From Ampullaceana balthica (taxonomy: Eukaryota > Mollusca > Gastropoda > Lymnaeidae): a DNA stretch of 64,000 bases. Each line of letters starts with the position of its first letter. The stretch's first letter is position 1. Shown piece after piece: positions 23,901 to 32,615 of this stretch. Below the pieces are notes generated by a model. The model did no database searches, had not been told where the DNA came from, and was given only the letters and a program-made list of their open reading frames with translations. The position numbers and the translations under genes were made by a program. The stretch covers positions 822,001-886,000 of the forward strand of contig CALYLW010000122.1 of assembly GCA_944989445.1 (NCBI GenBank). Direction: 5' to 3'.

Positions 23901-26900
23901 GTTTATTTCTATATAGGAGTTAGAGAGTAAAATTCAAGGCTGACACCATTGATTGGAATTAACATTCACATTTAAAACAAACATTTTATCTAAAAGTTTA
24001 TGACAGTAAGAGATTATTTAGATTTATGACAGTAAGAGATTATTTAGATTTATGACAGTAAGAGATGATATAGATTGATGACAGTAAGAGATTATATAGA
24101 TTTATGACAGTAAGAGATTATTTAGATTTATGACAGTAAGAGATTATATAGATTTATGACAGTTTAAGAGATTATATAGATTTATGACAGTAAGAGATTA
24201 TTTAGATTATGACAGTAAGAGATTATTTAGATTTATGACAGTAAGAGATTATTTAGATTTATGCTATGTTTCATTTAAAATACTTAACAAGTCCCTGGTA
24301 CTTGGAATTGCCTTCCCCACAGACATTTCTATAACTGCCCGTTGATTAAATAACCTTTGGCATAACCTAAATAAGACCAAATAAACTAAATTTCATAACC
24401 GGACTCTGTGTGTTACAGATTCATGTTTTCCTTTCCTCCACTCGTCCCTTACTTAAAAACAAAAAGGTTTACTCTCCTGTATACAGACATCAAGAAGCTG
24501 AGAAACCAGAAAATAAATCCAAAACTAAAAACTTCACCTTGCAATTTTATTTTTAAATAGTAGTGTGCTTCTATGTCATTTACCTAGAGAAACACCATCG
24601 TCTTTGGATTCACTCTCATATTTAATTAAAATCACTGGCTTATGTCCCTTGCTAACCGTTCAACTAACTTTTTATCTCCCCTGCACAATGCCTCATATGC
24701 CTTGAGTTCATTACTAAAAAACCCAACATACATATACCTACATTGCTTGACACCCATTCCACTTTATGGCTCTGTATTTACTTGCCTTGTTTGAATTAAA
24801 TTATACTAAACTGGTCCTTGATGGAACGAGACTGACACATAGCAAATTAATCCAATCTGATCTGTTAGGCTTTTTTTTCCCTCAAGTAGCCAAGCCATTG
24901 TTTTATGGACATTAAACTCAACATTCCCATTCTTGCACTGGGGAACATTGAAGCTGATGGACTAGCATGCTCAAAGACACTGTCGCTGTTTCAATTATTT
25001 TTGGACATAGATCAATACATTTATCACTAAGTGAGATTTGAAAAACTCAAAGTAAGGAAAATTTCATTAAGAATGTAGCTAGCACGTGAGCACAACACTC
25101 AGGGTGACTTTTTAAACCTTTCAAGTTAGAGTTCCTTAGGGAAGTGTTTCAACTGCCTCTCAAAGACAATGACAACTCCTTCAGCAACAATGCTGTCAAG
25201 GTCACTTATCCATTCCAATAGTTGGGATAAGTTATGGACAATAAGGTCATTATTTTTTTTATCTATCCCCCTAAAAACATGGTTGATAAAAATCACAGGA
25301 ACCACTTAATTTCAAACATCTCAGAAGTGATATAAACTTTTGAACCTTTCGAGATAGAGAGTTTGTTCAGCAACAGCTCACCCTAAAGTTCTTGGACAGT
25401 TCGTCCGCCTCCATGTTTGGTAAACTCTCCAGCACAGGGTCACCTGTCCCGGCAGCAGTTATTGTCGCATGAAGCAATCTTCCACCACCGATAATACCAA
25501 AAATGTCCGACGTAGCATCATTTCGCACGACCGCTCCGGACACACATTTACAAACAGTGCCTGAAATGATAAAGCAAATTTTATTCACCAGTTTGCCGAT
25601 GGGCCACGTTTAGAAAATATTAACCCGGTCGCCAGTTACTATATGACTAACAACTACCGCCAAATAAAGTAAATTAAACCAACTTTTCAATTCTTCCAGC
25701 TTTGTTCTGGTAAAGGGGAGTCATCCATGGGGCTGACATAAATTTCCCAAACAAACCTGAGAAAGTAAATTAAACCAACTTTTCAATTCTTCCAGCTTTG
25801 TTCTGGTAAAGGGGAGTCATCCATGGGGCTGACATAAATTTCCCAAACAAACCTGAGAAAGTAAATTAAACCAACTTTTCAATTCTTCCAGCTTTGTTCT
25901 GGTAAAGGGGAGTCATCCATGGGGCTGACATAAATTTCCCAAACAAACCCGAGAAAGTAAACATTTCATTCTGAAGATGGCCAAGTGTTTACCAAAAACT
26001 TCAAGAATATTTTACAAAAAAGTTCTTGTGTAAAGCAAAAGATTTTTAAAAAATGAACTCATGCATATCAAGTATTGAGAGTTAAAAAATATTTCGGGGA
26101 TTCTCCTAATAACCTAGATTGGCAACTGACATCTTAGCATCTCCTTGGAACTTTGAGAGAAATTTTTTCACAATCATCTTTAAATGGTACACATCCTGGA
26201 GAAGATGAAACTACTTGCATTCTATTTCTCCCATATGATAATGAACCTTTTCAGACCATGGCGGCCTATGGGGAAAGTGAAGTAGCGTTCACAAGTTTCA
26301 TTGAGCCACCACTAACGAGCAAGGGATTGTGTGGCTAGCACAATCCCCCGGGGCCTTGTCAGCACCAAGCCTCGAGCCCGTGACTTTCTTTAAAAAAAAC
26401 CCACTAAATTTATTTAAACTATAAATCAAACTATTCAACACCCACCTGAGCGTAGATATAGAGCAGACAGTAGACAGGCAGCTCTTCTTTCAAATCCAAA
26501 CAATCTGTTAATGCATTCTCCAGCCTTCATCAAATTTTTTTAAGATCTCTCTCAATTTGGAAGCTATTGATTACATAAAATGGACAATTCAGTTTAGCTC
26601 ATGAGTAAAGACAGCTTTAAATATTGTTGCTTTCTTCTCTACTACTGGTGTCTTTGAAAGCACTTTTAAAAGTTCAATGAGACTATTCCAGTTTTTAGTT
26701 AATGTTCTTTTAAAATAATTGGAGTTTTCTGTACAAATGTACCCAAGAAGAGTCTTATCTTCTTAACTTATCTTATCTATACAGACGCTCATTCTTTACA
26801 GAAGATTAATGCGTCCACAGACCATGCCGGTCTGTTGGCAAGTGATGCAGCGTTCACAGGCCATGGCTTTAAGGGTTCCACACATTACCCAGCCGCCTTT

Positions 26901-28673
26901 ATTTCCCCCACTAGAGTTAGGTACCCATTCGGAGCTGGGTGGACTCAGGAAAGCCCTAGGCCCTGGGAACAAATCCCTGCCTTCATATGGATTCGAACAC
27001 GTGACCATTGGTACGCCAGCTGAACGCGCATGCCACTCGACCACCGAGTCTACACCCACAATCATGAAATTTTGCTGTCAGGAGTCGATGTGTCAAGTTT
27101 GTATGACCTAATCATTAGGGAATATTATTCCTTGATCATATTTAATTTTACTTACACATTTCTGGTAATCTAACGGGAGTCTTAACTGGAAAGGACGGTC
27201 ATGAAGTGCATGTAGCACTAGAAGTATTCTCATTCTCATAGATCCTCCAAAAAGTTTGACTGAAATGGCTGTAGTTAAATTAAAACTAAAATAAAATTCA
27301 CGAATGTTAATAAATTTTGGAAAAACACTCAATTCTACAACCAAGACTGAAGATGAGCAGAAAAAGTTAGCTTCAAGTTTTAAACCAATGTAAAAATCAA
27401 CACTTCTGTAAAGGTCACTAATCATGTACTGTAGTTGTGATAAAATATAATCAATGAGGTCATCACTTTAATCTATTCCCAAAAACATGGTTGAAAAAAA
27501 AATTACAAGTGATACCTGGTTTTAAACATCTCATTTTGAATTTAAATATGTTGAAATAAAAAAATAAAAAAAAACTCATGTAATTTTGGTAAAATTTTGT
27601 TTTGGGTATTAACGGTAACAAAAACAAATGAACTGAATGGTTTTTTAAAACAATGGATTGATAATTCTTCTGAAATATGATTAAAAAATATTAAAGAATG
27701 GCTATCATTTTGGTTCCATTTCCACAAAATGGATAACTGTTAGCTTATTTTATAGCACATTCTACCTCAACTTAACAATTTTAGATATGTCAAAATATAA
27801 TTATATTTACTTGTGACAATTAGTGAAGCACTTCATGAAAATTATAGTCAATAAAAAAAATTTAAATTTGAAAAATGTAATGATTCCAAACTTGCTCATG
27901 TCCAAACACAAATGTCTGCCACAAGTGTTAAAAGTCTTATGAAAAATGTTGGATATAGTGATTATCATTCTCTGCTCATTGTATGTTTGCTCTAACTTAT
28001 TTATACTCATTTATAATCATATGACCTATTGGCATTGAGTAGTCACCAGTTTACGGTTTATTTGCCGATCCACAAAAATTCACAAAATCAACTGGTGGGC
28101 CATTACCAGGTACCTAACAAATTTACATAATTTAATTCTAACCCGAGCTTTGATTTATATGCTTCAACTTCAATTCGAGAGCCCCATGAAAAATAAGAGT
28201 AACGTGAAGGAGCTGGTCAAACGACAACTGAAAATTATAGTTTCAAAAACAAAGTTTTAATGGTTTATTACTTGAAATATAAAATGTGATGTTTATGTAA
28301 CCATACTGACAATGAAATTGGCAACCCTATCAAAATAGTTTTAATGTGAAAATGTTTGGTTAATAATAAATGAATAAACTTGCTAAATGAGTGTTAGTGT
28401 TAGTGTTGTTAGTGTTAGTGTTGTTAGTGTTAGTGTTGTTAGTGTTAGTGTTGTTAGTGTTAGTGTTGTTAGTGTTAGTGTTGTTAGTGTTAGTTTTGTT
28501 AGTGTTAGTGTTGTTAGTGTTAGTGTTGTTAGTGTTAGTGTTGTTAGTGTTAGTGTTGTTAGTGTTAGCCATGCCACAACATTCATATAATCCATCCTGG
28601 ACATTGCTAGAACTGGTGACCACTGTACCACAGTTAATTTGTCTGTAATCTCTAGTGGTACTAGACTTGACAT
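17900..28673 (-). CDS. Host gene 1: split gene, about 274 codons, unidentified product
   Basis: Ten minus-strand pieces form one model, listed 5' to 3': 28629-28673 (weak), 28143-28227, 27156-27259, 26446-26524, 25382-25560, 24473-24497 (microexon, weak), 20483-20558, 19042-19111, 18114-18258, 17900-17916. The nine downstream pieces total 780 nt, and every junction keeps phase to one TGA stop. Donors are mostly good (GTAAGT twice, GTGGGT, GTGAGC, GTAAAC, GTAGGA). The product has no clear signal peptide or membrane segment. It includes HVTLIFHGALELKLK, ILLVLHALHDRPFQL, DIFGIIGGGRLLHATI, TSWNYGGCNFDLNIRIPL, DIIVFMSEASHKEIGG and a Cys-rich end finishing DEPDDFVL. I recognise no family. Introns hold satellites, SINEs and a MITE. 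Confidence 0.6.
18114..18258 (-). CDS. Host gene 1, exon (145 nt)
   Basis: 48 codons plus 1 nt, ending CCAG/GTAGGA. The sequence starts PKFDNDGNLPYQVVHIRSL, then has five Cys in KCC...KCACS. The acceptor ATACAG has a poor pyrimidine tract, and a piggyBac-like MITE lies only 28 bp upstream of it. The start is therefore the least certain boundary of this exon. Confidence 0.6.
18287..18778. mobile_element. piggyBac-like MITE, 492 bp, TTAA target
   Basis: Flanked by TTAA on both sides (18283-18286 and 18779-18782). Inverted ends CTCATTAGCTCCTGA and TCAGGAGCTATTGAG match with one difference. TTAA duplication and precise ends are the mark of piggyBac-type transposons. No transposase. It sits in an intron of host gene 1, immediately next to an exon. 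Confidence 0.85.
19042..19111 (-). CDS. Host gene 1, exon (70 nt)
   Basis: The good acceptor TTTCTTTTTATCAG opens 1 nt plus 23 codons (QHDIIVFMSEASHKEIGG...). The 1 nt completes the TG left by the previous exon as Trp. The donor is weak: either GTG/GTTTAA (end 19042) or GGA/GTGGTT (end 19045); both keep phase. Confidence 0.55.
19235..19321. repeat. 23-bp minisatellite, about 4 copies
   Basis: Unit CATCCTGGCCACACTACATC plus GAC, in an intron of host gene 1. Confidence 0.92.
19322..20482. other. Intron of host gene 1, non-coding
   Basis: AT-rich; frames such as 19557-19820 lack splice support. Confidence 0.5.
20483..20558 (-). CDS. Host gene 1, exon (76 nt)
   Basis: Acceptor ACTCATAAG and a perfect donor GTAAGT. 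It reads LVVTVTSWNYGGCNFDLNIR then IPLI and leaves TG for the next exon. Strong compositional contrast with its surroundings. Confidence 0.65.
20559..21000. other. Intron of host gene 1, non-coding
   Basis: Nothing recognisable. Confidence 0.5.
21005..21195 (+). repeat. Dispersed 'core' repeat, copy 2
   Basis: Contains TTTCAGATCAATCGAATGTA at 21132-21151 with the same upstream GCTGAAATTTTGCA and downstream CCGTAATTA as the 49-kb copies. It ends just before the 34-bp satellite. Confidence 0.7.
21249..23934. repeat. 34-bp satellite, about 79 copies, 2.7 kb
   Basis: Unit GTTTATTTCTATATAGGAGT plus TAGAGAGTAAAATT. The length equals 79 units with two compensating 1-bp indels. Interior copies are identical for more than 1.5 kb. 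Variants are concentrated at the left edge (TATATATGA, GGAGTTAGGAGAG, a missing G near 21570), with one near the right edge (ACGAG at 23881). This is the pattern expected of ongoing homogenisation. It lies in an intron of host gene 1. Confidence 0.98.
23998..24262. repeat. 26-bp minisatellite, 10 copies
   Basis: Unit TTTATGACAGTAAGAGATTA plus TTTAGA; some copies read TATAGA. It begins about 60 bp after the 34-bp satellite. Confidence 0.94.
24473..24497 (-). CDS. Host gene 1, possible 25-nt microexon
   Basis: A very good acceptor (TTTTCTGGTTTCTCAG) and an acceptable donor (GAGA/GTAAAC) enclose 8 codons plus 1 nt (LLDVCIQE). It supplies exactly the phase needed between the exons at 25382-25560 and 20483-20558. 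Length makes it provisional. Confidence 0.4.
24590..24990 (+). pseudogene. Possible RNase H remnant of a LINE
   Basis: The plus strand near 24940 reads ILALGNIEADGLAC, similar to the HxGIPGNExADxLA motif of retroelement RNase H. The rest is too decayed to confirm. Confidence 0.3.
25130..25290 (-). other. Segment with open minus-strand frame, duplicated at 27395-27545
   Basis: Minus strand reads NNDLIVHNLSQLLEWISDLD with a stop after KHFPKEL. The 27.4-kb copy reads DLIDYILSQLQYMISDLY. The similarity covers about 110 bp including the ACCATGTTTTT upstream. Neither fits the phase of host gene 1. It may be an old duplicated exon or a dispersed repeat. Confidence 0.4.
25382..25560 (-). CDS. Host gene 1, exon (179 nt)
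   Basis: Acceptor TTGCTTTATCATTTCAG and donor AGG/GTGAGC enclose 2 nt plus 59 codons. It reads VVRNDATSDIFGIIGGGRLL and ends MEADELSKNFR. Clearly GC-richer than the flanking introns. Longest exon of the model. Confidence 0.68.
25667..25962. repeat. 96-bp tandem repeat, 3 copies
   Basis: Unit begins GTAAATTAAACCAACTTTTC and ends near CCCAAACAAACCTGAGAAA. Copies are almost identical. It lies in an intron of host gene 1. Confidence 0.96.
26255..26390 (-). repeat. SINE body remnant, minus orientation
   Basis: Inverse of the SINE body: GATTGTGCTAGCCACACAAT, then ACTTGTGAACGCTACTTCAC and GCCGCCATGGTCTG. Same variant as 5691-5830. Confidence 0.7.
26446..26524 (-). CDS. Host gene 1, exon (79 nt)
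   Basis: Acceptor GATGAAG and donor CTCAG/GTGGGT. In the phase required by both neighbours it encodes 26 codons plus 1 nt (AGECINRLFGFERRAACLLS...). Another frame of the same DNA (NALTDCLDLKEELPVYCLLY...) is also open, so the frame rests on phase matching. The acceptor lacks a pyrimidine tract. Confidence 0.5.
26765..27055 (-). mobile_element. tRNA-derived SINE, near full length, minus orientation
   Basis: Read on the minus strand: tRNA-like head GGTGGTCGAGTGGC with box B GTTCGAATCC, body with CCCAGGGCCTAGGG and CCAGCTCCGAATGGGTACCT, CTGTGAACGCTGCATCACTT, and a tail GGACGCATTAATCTTCTG...GAGCGTCTGTATAGATAAG(ATAAG). It is a relative of the copy at 63484-63735 with an extra ~40 bp in the body. 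It sits in an intron of host gene 1. Confidence 0.9.
27156..27259 (-). CDS. Host gene 1, exon (104 nt)
   Basis: Acceptor TACAGCCATTTCAG and donor TGT/GTAAGT enclose 2 nt plus 34 codons: KLFGGSMRMRILLVLHALHD then RPFQLRLPLDYQKC. The first two bases complete a Val codon with the G left by 28143-28227. Confidence 0.68.
27395..27545 (-). other. Second copy of the 25.2-kb segment
   Basis: See 25130-25290. Here the frame runs on through 27108-27425 but is interrupted upstream by a stop, and the AG after ACCATGTTTTT is lost. Confidence 0.35.
28143..28227 (-). CDS. Host gene 1, exon (85 nt)
   Basis: Acceptor AACTATAATTTTCAG and donor TCGG/GTTAGA. 28 codons plus 1 nt: LSFDQLLHVTLIFHGALELK then LKHINQSS. 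Confidence 0.62.
28385..28568. repeat. 15-bp minisatellite, 12 copies
   Basis: Unit GTTAGTGTTAGTGTT. All long frames through it (VSVVS, LVLLV, NTNNT, TLTTL) are products of the 15-bp period. One copy has TTAGTT. It begins right after the first-exon candidate of host gene 1. Confidence 0.97.
28629..28673 (-). CDS. Host gene 1, possible first coding exon
   Basis: ATG at 28671-28673 opens MSSLVPLEITDKLTV and stops at GTG/GTACAG in the phase needed by 28143-28227. The donor is poor and the frame continues open to the minisatellite (VQWSPVLAMSRMDYMNVVAW), so the 3' edge is uncertain. It lies 17 bp downstream of the ETS-like site. Confidence 0.35.
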
Positions 28674-28689
28674 TAGTAGTAGTGAAAAA

Positions 28690-28713
28690 ACTTCCGGTTG
28701 TTCAAAATGGCGG
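28690..28713. promoter_or_regulatory. Candidate TATA-less promoter: ETS site + YY1 site
   Basis: ACTTCCGG at 28690-28697 matches the ETS consensus, and AAAATGGCGG at 28704-28713 matches the YY1 consensus. The pair is typical of animal housekeeping promoters. Host gene 1 starts just downstream on the minus strand. On the plus strand the YY1 site contains an ATG that opens only ten codons. Confidence 0.5.
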
Positions 28714-28954
28714 AACCTAAATTTCTCTGCTGTCATTAAAAGACAAAAATAATCAAGCGCTGGAGAAATATACAACATACAAATGTAAATTGAGGAAAAT
28801 TAAAGATATGAAGGAACTGATCTTCAAATTGAATTCCCGCTATGCTCTTCTGGTTGTATTTTACTTGGAATTGTCATTTTGTGGCTGTTAATACTATTAA
28901 TATTAATCCGGAAGTTGTCTCACAGCTATCACCAGTGGCTCATAGAAACTGCAA

Positions 28955-31900
28955 CGTGCGCAGTGGCCACACCCCGGGCAACGGCTTTGAATGGCTGGCT
29001 AAACCTGGTGTGGGTAGCCGACGGGTCTCAAACCCTCGGTGATCTAGATATGTCTATCTATGCACGTGAAGACTGGATTCGGTGGACAGAGCGGAGGAAC
29101 CACTAGTTGGTCAACGGTCAAAAAGGCGAATCTCAGCAAAGCGTTGTGGAACGCTAAGGGCATGACAAGACACACAGGACGTCATGGCCATCCACTGCAC
29201 CCGTCTCGACTTAGTCCTGCCGCTGGATAAGATGGCCTCGGGCGAGAGAGTGAGATCGACGAACTGCGCAACTCCTTCTCACTTAAATCCAAGTCACCGC
29301 GCAAGTCACTTTTGTCATCCATCCCATACCAGCGGTCGAAACAAAAAGAAGAAAACGAGGATATTTCCTCTCATATTGGGCGCATGGAATGTGCGCACAC
29401 TCCTGGACAGAGACGATGCAGACAGACCTCAGAGGAGAACAGCCCTGATTGGTAAAGAACTCGCTAGATATGGCATCGACGTCGCAGCCCTGAGCGAGAC
29501 CAGGCTCGCGGGAGAAGGAGAGCTCTGTGAAAGAGGATCTGGTTACACATTTTACTGGAGTGGCAGACCCAGCGAGGAGCGACGTGAGGCAGGCGTTGGG
29601 TTTGCAGTTAAGACAACTCTTGTCGGAAAGCTGGCTGGACTTCCCAAGGGAGTGAACGACAGGCTCATGACCATGAAACTCCCACTGGCTGGAAAGAAGC
29701 ACCTCACCATCATCAGTGCCTACGCTCCAACCATGACTAATCCAGATGACGTAAAGGCAAAGTTTTACGAAGAACTTCACACTGTCATTGCCGACGTTCC
29801 AAAGGCGGACAAACTCATCTTGCTAGGTGACTTCAACGCAAGAGTTGGCAAGGACAACGTTGCCTGGGAAGGAGTCCTTGGACACCATGGAGTGGGTCAA
29901 TGCAACAGCAACGGTCTTCTTTTACTCCAGACCTGCGCTGAACTTGAACTGCTGATCACCAACACGATCTTCCGCCTCCCCACTCGTAACCGGACGTCAT
30001 GGATGCACCCCCGATCGAAGCACTGGCATCTTATTGACTACGTCATCGTGAGGAAGAGGGACAGGCAGGATGTACGAGTTACCAAATCCATGTGCGGCGC
30101 TGAATGCTGGACAGACCACCGCCTCATCATCACCAAGCTCAACATCCGCATTCAGCCTAAACGACGCCCGCAAGGGAAGAAGGCCCCGAAACGGCTTAAT
30201 GTTGCCAAACTGAATACCGACAGCTGCAAACAGTCCTTTGTAGATGCTCTGGAAAAGTGCTTGAAATCCACCTCTCCGGGAAACCAGAGCGTGGAGGCAG
30301 ACTGGGCATCACTCAGAGAGCTGATTTACTCCACAGCTACAGAGACCCTGGGGCCCCAGACCAGGAAACATAAGGACTGGTTCGATGAGAACTCCGAAGA
30401 CATCAAGCAGTTATTGAATGAGAAACACCACCTTCACCAAGCATACATCAATAACCCCAAGTCCACGGCAAGGAGAGATGCACTCAACAACATACGCAAG
30501 ACTGTTCAGCAGAAGCTCCGTCAGATGCAGGACGATTGGCTCGGCAACAAAGCTGACGAGATCCAAGGCTATGCAGACAGGCGTGACTATAAAAACTTCT
30601 ACGACGCCTTGAAAGAAGTATATGGCCCCACGCCCTCAGGATCAAGCCCCCTCCTCAGCGCAGACGGTAACACTCTAATCACAGACAAAGAGAAGATCTT
30701 GGAGAGATGGGTCGAACATTTCGATGACGTCCTAAATCGCCCTTCGACAATCAACGACGAAGCCATCAATCGTCTACCCCAAGTGCCCACAAACAAAGCA
30801 CTGGATGACCCACCAACCTTGCTCGAGACCCAGAAAGCAATCTATCTTATCTCCAGTGGCAAAGCACCTGGCTCTGACGCCATACCAGCTGAGGTCTACA
30901 AGGAGGGGGGAACAGCCCTGACTGAAAGGCTCCATGAGCTGTTTCTCTTAATATGGCAGCAAGAGACGATCCCGCAGGACTTCAAAGATGCCACCATCAT
31001 ACATCTATATAAGCGAAAAGGAAGTAGACAGGCTTGTGACAACCACAGAGGCATATCCCTGCTTTCTATTGCAGGAAAGATCCTCGCCAGAATCCTGCTC
31101 AACCGCCTCACATTGCACCTTGACCAAGGACTCCTGCCTGAAAGTCAGTGTGGATTCCGAAAAGAGCGAGGAACAATCGACATGGTGTTCGCTGCCAGGC
31201 AGCTGCTGGAGAAATGTCAGGAGCAGAACTCTGATCTGTTCTCCACCTATGTCGACCTGACCAAGGCCTTTGACACTGTTGGCAGAGAGGGTCTGTGGAA
31301 GATCATGGCCAAGTACGGTTGCCCAAGGAAATTCATCGTCTTGGTGCAACAATTCCATGAAGGCATGCAGGCCAGAGTCCAGGACAGCGGGGAGTTTTCT
31401 GATCCTTTCCCAGTCACAAACGGAGTCAAGCAGGGCTGCGTCCTGGCACCAACACTGTTTAGCCTCATGTTTTCCGCCATGCTGACAGAGGCCTTCAGAG
31501 ACGAGGATGTTGGTGTCAACCTGAAATACCGCACAGATGGCAAGCTGTTCAACCTTCGGAGGCTCCAGGCAAAAACCAAGGTTATGACAGACATCATCAG
31601 AGACCTGCTGTTCGCTGATGACTGTGCCCTCAACGCTGTCTCAGAAGCCGACATGCAACGCAGTGTAAACCTGTTCTCCAGTGCCTGCACAAACTTTGGT
31701 CTGTCAATCAACACCAAGAAGACTGAGGTCCTCCATCAGCCTGCGCCTGGAAGACCCTACGTAGAGCCCAACATCACTGTCAACGGCCAGAGACTCAATA
31801 CAGTGCACCGGTTCACATACCTAGGCAGCACACTGTCTCAAAATGTCACCATCGATGACGAAGTGAACGTCAGAATTGCCAGAGCCAGCTCCACTTTTGG

Positions 31901-32615
31901 CAGGTTGTACCCTAATGTCTGGAACAGAAGAGGCATTACCATCCAGACCAAGCTGAAAGTGTACAGGGCAGTGGTGCTCCCCACACTGCTTTATGCTTGT
32001 GAAACTTGGACTGTTTATCAGCGCCATGCAAGAAAGCTGAACCAGTTTCATATAACAAGCCTCAGGAAGATTCTCGGCATAAAGTGGCAGAACAAAATTC
32101 CAGACACAGTGGTACTGACCAAGGCAGGTCTCCCCAGCATCTTCACCCTCCTGATGCAGTCCCAGCTTCGCTGGGCAGGGCACGTTGTCCGAATGCCAGA
32201 CGAGAGACTGCCAAAGAGAATCTTCTATGGTGAGCTCCAGTATGGCCAGCGGTCCCACGGTGGGCAAAAGAAACGCTTCAAAGACACACTGAAAGCCTCA
32301 ATGAAAGCGTTTGCCATAAATCCAGACACGTGGGAACGAGCTGCAATGGACCGATCCACCTGGCGCTCTTCCATCCACGAAGGTGCCAGGTCATGTGAGG
32401 CAAACCGGATTACCGCCGCAGAAAAGAAGAGGCAAGCCCGAAAGGCCCATGCTGTCAACCCTCCAGGAGATGTCGCACTCGCCCCCTGTCCCTTCTGTTC
32501 CCGAACCTTTCGTGCAAGGATCGGCCTAATCAGCCATCTGCGCACGCACAGAAAACCCTCGGATGACTAGAGTGGTCCTCGTCGTATCGACGGACGAACG
32601 AACAGTAGTAGTAAA
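28955..32615 (+). mobile_element. Apparently full-length LINE
   Basis: A GC-rich 5' leader (about 28955-29183) without an ORF, one uninterrupted ORF, a 3' UTR of only ~40 bp and a GTAGTAGTA tail at about 32605-32615. Sharp base-composition change at both edges. It inserted about 250 bp upstream of the promoter of host gene 1. No clear target-site duplication found. Confidence 0.8.
29184..32570 (+). CDS. LINE ORF: AP endonuclease - reverse transcriptase - C2H2 finger, 1128 aa
   Basis: Enables target-primed retrotransposition. The N-terminal ~320 residues are an AP-type endonuclease: AWNVRTL (about 67), SETRL (104), ISAYAP (177), GDFNARVG (215), DYVIV (285) and TDHRLI (310). The RT follows with YVDLTKAFD (about 689), GVKQGCVLAPTLF and the catalytic FADD (810-813). 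The thumb/C-terminal region has LRWAGHVVRMPD. A C2H2-type finger (CPFC at 1102, His 1118 and 1122) sits eight residues before the end of the protein. No RNase H. All catalytic motifs are intact and there is no stop or frameshift in 3.4 kb, implying recent insertion. The start is the first ATG after the leader. It resembles the RTE/CR1-type ORFs often annotated as craniofacial-development-protein-2-like; clade not assigned. Confidence 0.95.
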   Translation: MAIHCTRLDLVLPLDKMASGERVRSTNCATPSHLNPSHRASHFCHPSHTSGRNKKKKTRIFPLILGAWNVRTLLDRDDADRPQRRTALIGKELARYGIDVAALSETRLAGEGELCERGSGYTFYWSGRPSEERREAGVGFAVKTTLVGKLAGLPKGVNDRLMTMKLPLAGKKHLTIISAYAPTMTNPDDVKAKFYEELHTVIADVPKADKLILLGDFNARVGKDNVAWEGVLGHHGVGQCNSNGLLLLQTCAELELLITNTIFRLPTRNRTSWMHPRSKHWHLIDYVIVRKRDRQDVRVTKSMCGAECWTDHRLIITKLNIRIQPKRRPQGKKAPKRLNVAKLNTDSCKQSFVDALEKCLKSTSPGNQSVEADWASLRELIYSTATETLGPQTRKHKDWFDENSEDIKQLLNEKHHLHQAYINNPKSTARRDALNNIRKTVQQKLRQMQDDWLGNKADEIQGYADRRDYKNFYDALKEVYGPTPSGSSPLLSADGNTLITDKEKILERWVEHFDDVLNRPSTINDEAINRLPQVPTNKALDDPPTLLETQKAIYLISSGKAPGSDAIPAEVYKEGGTALTERLHELFLLIWQQETIPQDFKDATIIHLYKRKGSRQACDNHRGISLLSIAGKILARILLNRLTLHLDQGLLPESQCGFRKERGTIDMVFAARQLLEKCQEQNSDLFSTYVDLTKAFDTVGREGLWKIMAKYGCPRKFIVLVQQFHEGMQARVQDSGEFSDPFPVTNGVKQGCVLAPTLFSLMFSAMLTEAFRDEDVGVNLKYRTDGKLFNLRRLQAKTKVMTDIIRDLLFADDCALNAVSEADMQRSVNLFSSACTNFGLSINTKKTEVLHQPAPGRPYVEPNITVNGQRLNTVHRFTYLGSTLSQNVTIDDEVNVRIARASSTFGRLYPNVWNRRGITIQTKLKVYRAVVLPTLLYACETWTVYQRHARKLNQFHITSLRKILGIKWQNKIPDTVVLTKAGLPSIFTLLMQSQLRWAGHVVRMPDERLPKRIFYGELQYGQRSHGGQKKRFKDTLKASMKAFAINPDTWERAAMDRSTWRSSIHEGARSCEANRITAAEKKRQARKAHAVNPPGDVALAPCPFCSRTFRARIGLISHLRTHRKPSDD

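Noticed and set aside
21249..23934. CRISPR-like array
   Set aside because: Direct repeats are contiguous with no spacers, and the setting is clearly eukaryotic.
28360..28778. Long frames of NTNNT, TLTTL, VSVVS and LVLLV repeats
   Set aside because: Products of the 15-bp minisatellite; only the short upstream part (28629-28673) might be coding.
29283..32545. Antisense and out-of-frame ORFs over the LINE
   Set aside because: Shadows of the 1128-aa frame, which has all the catalytic motifs.
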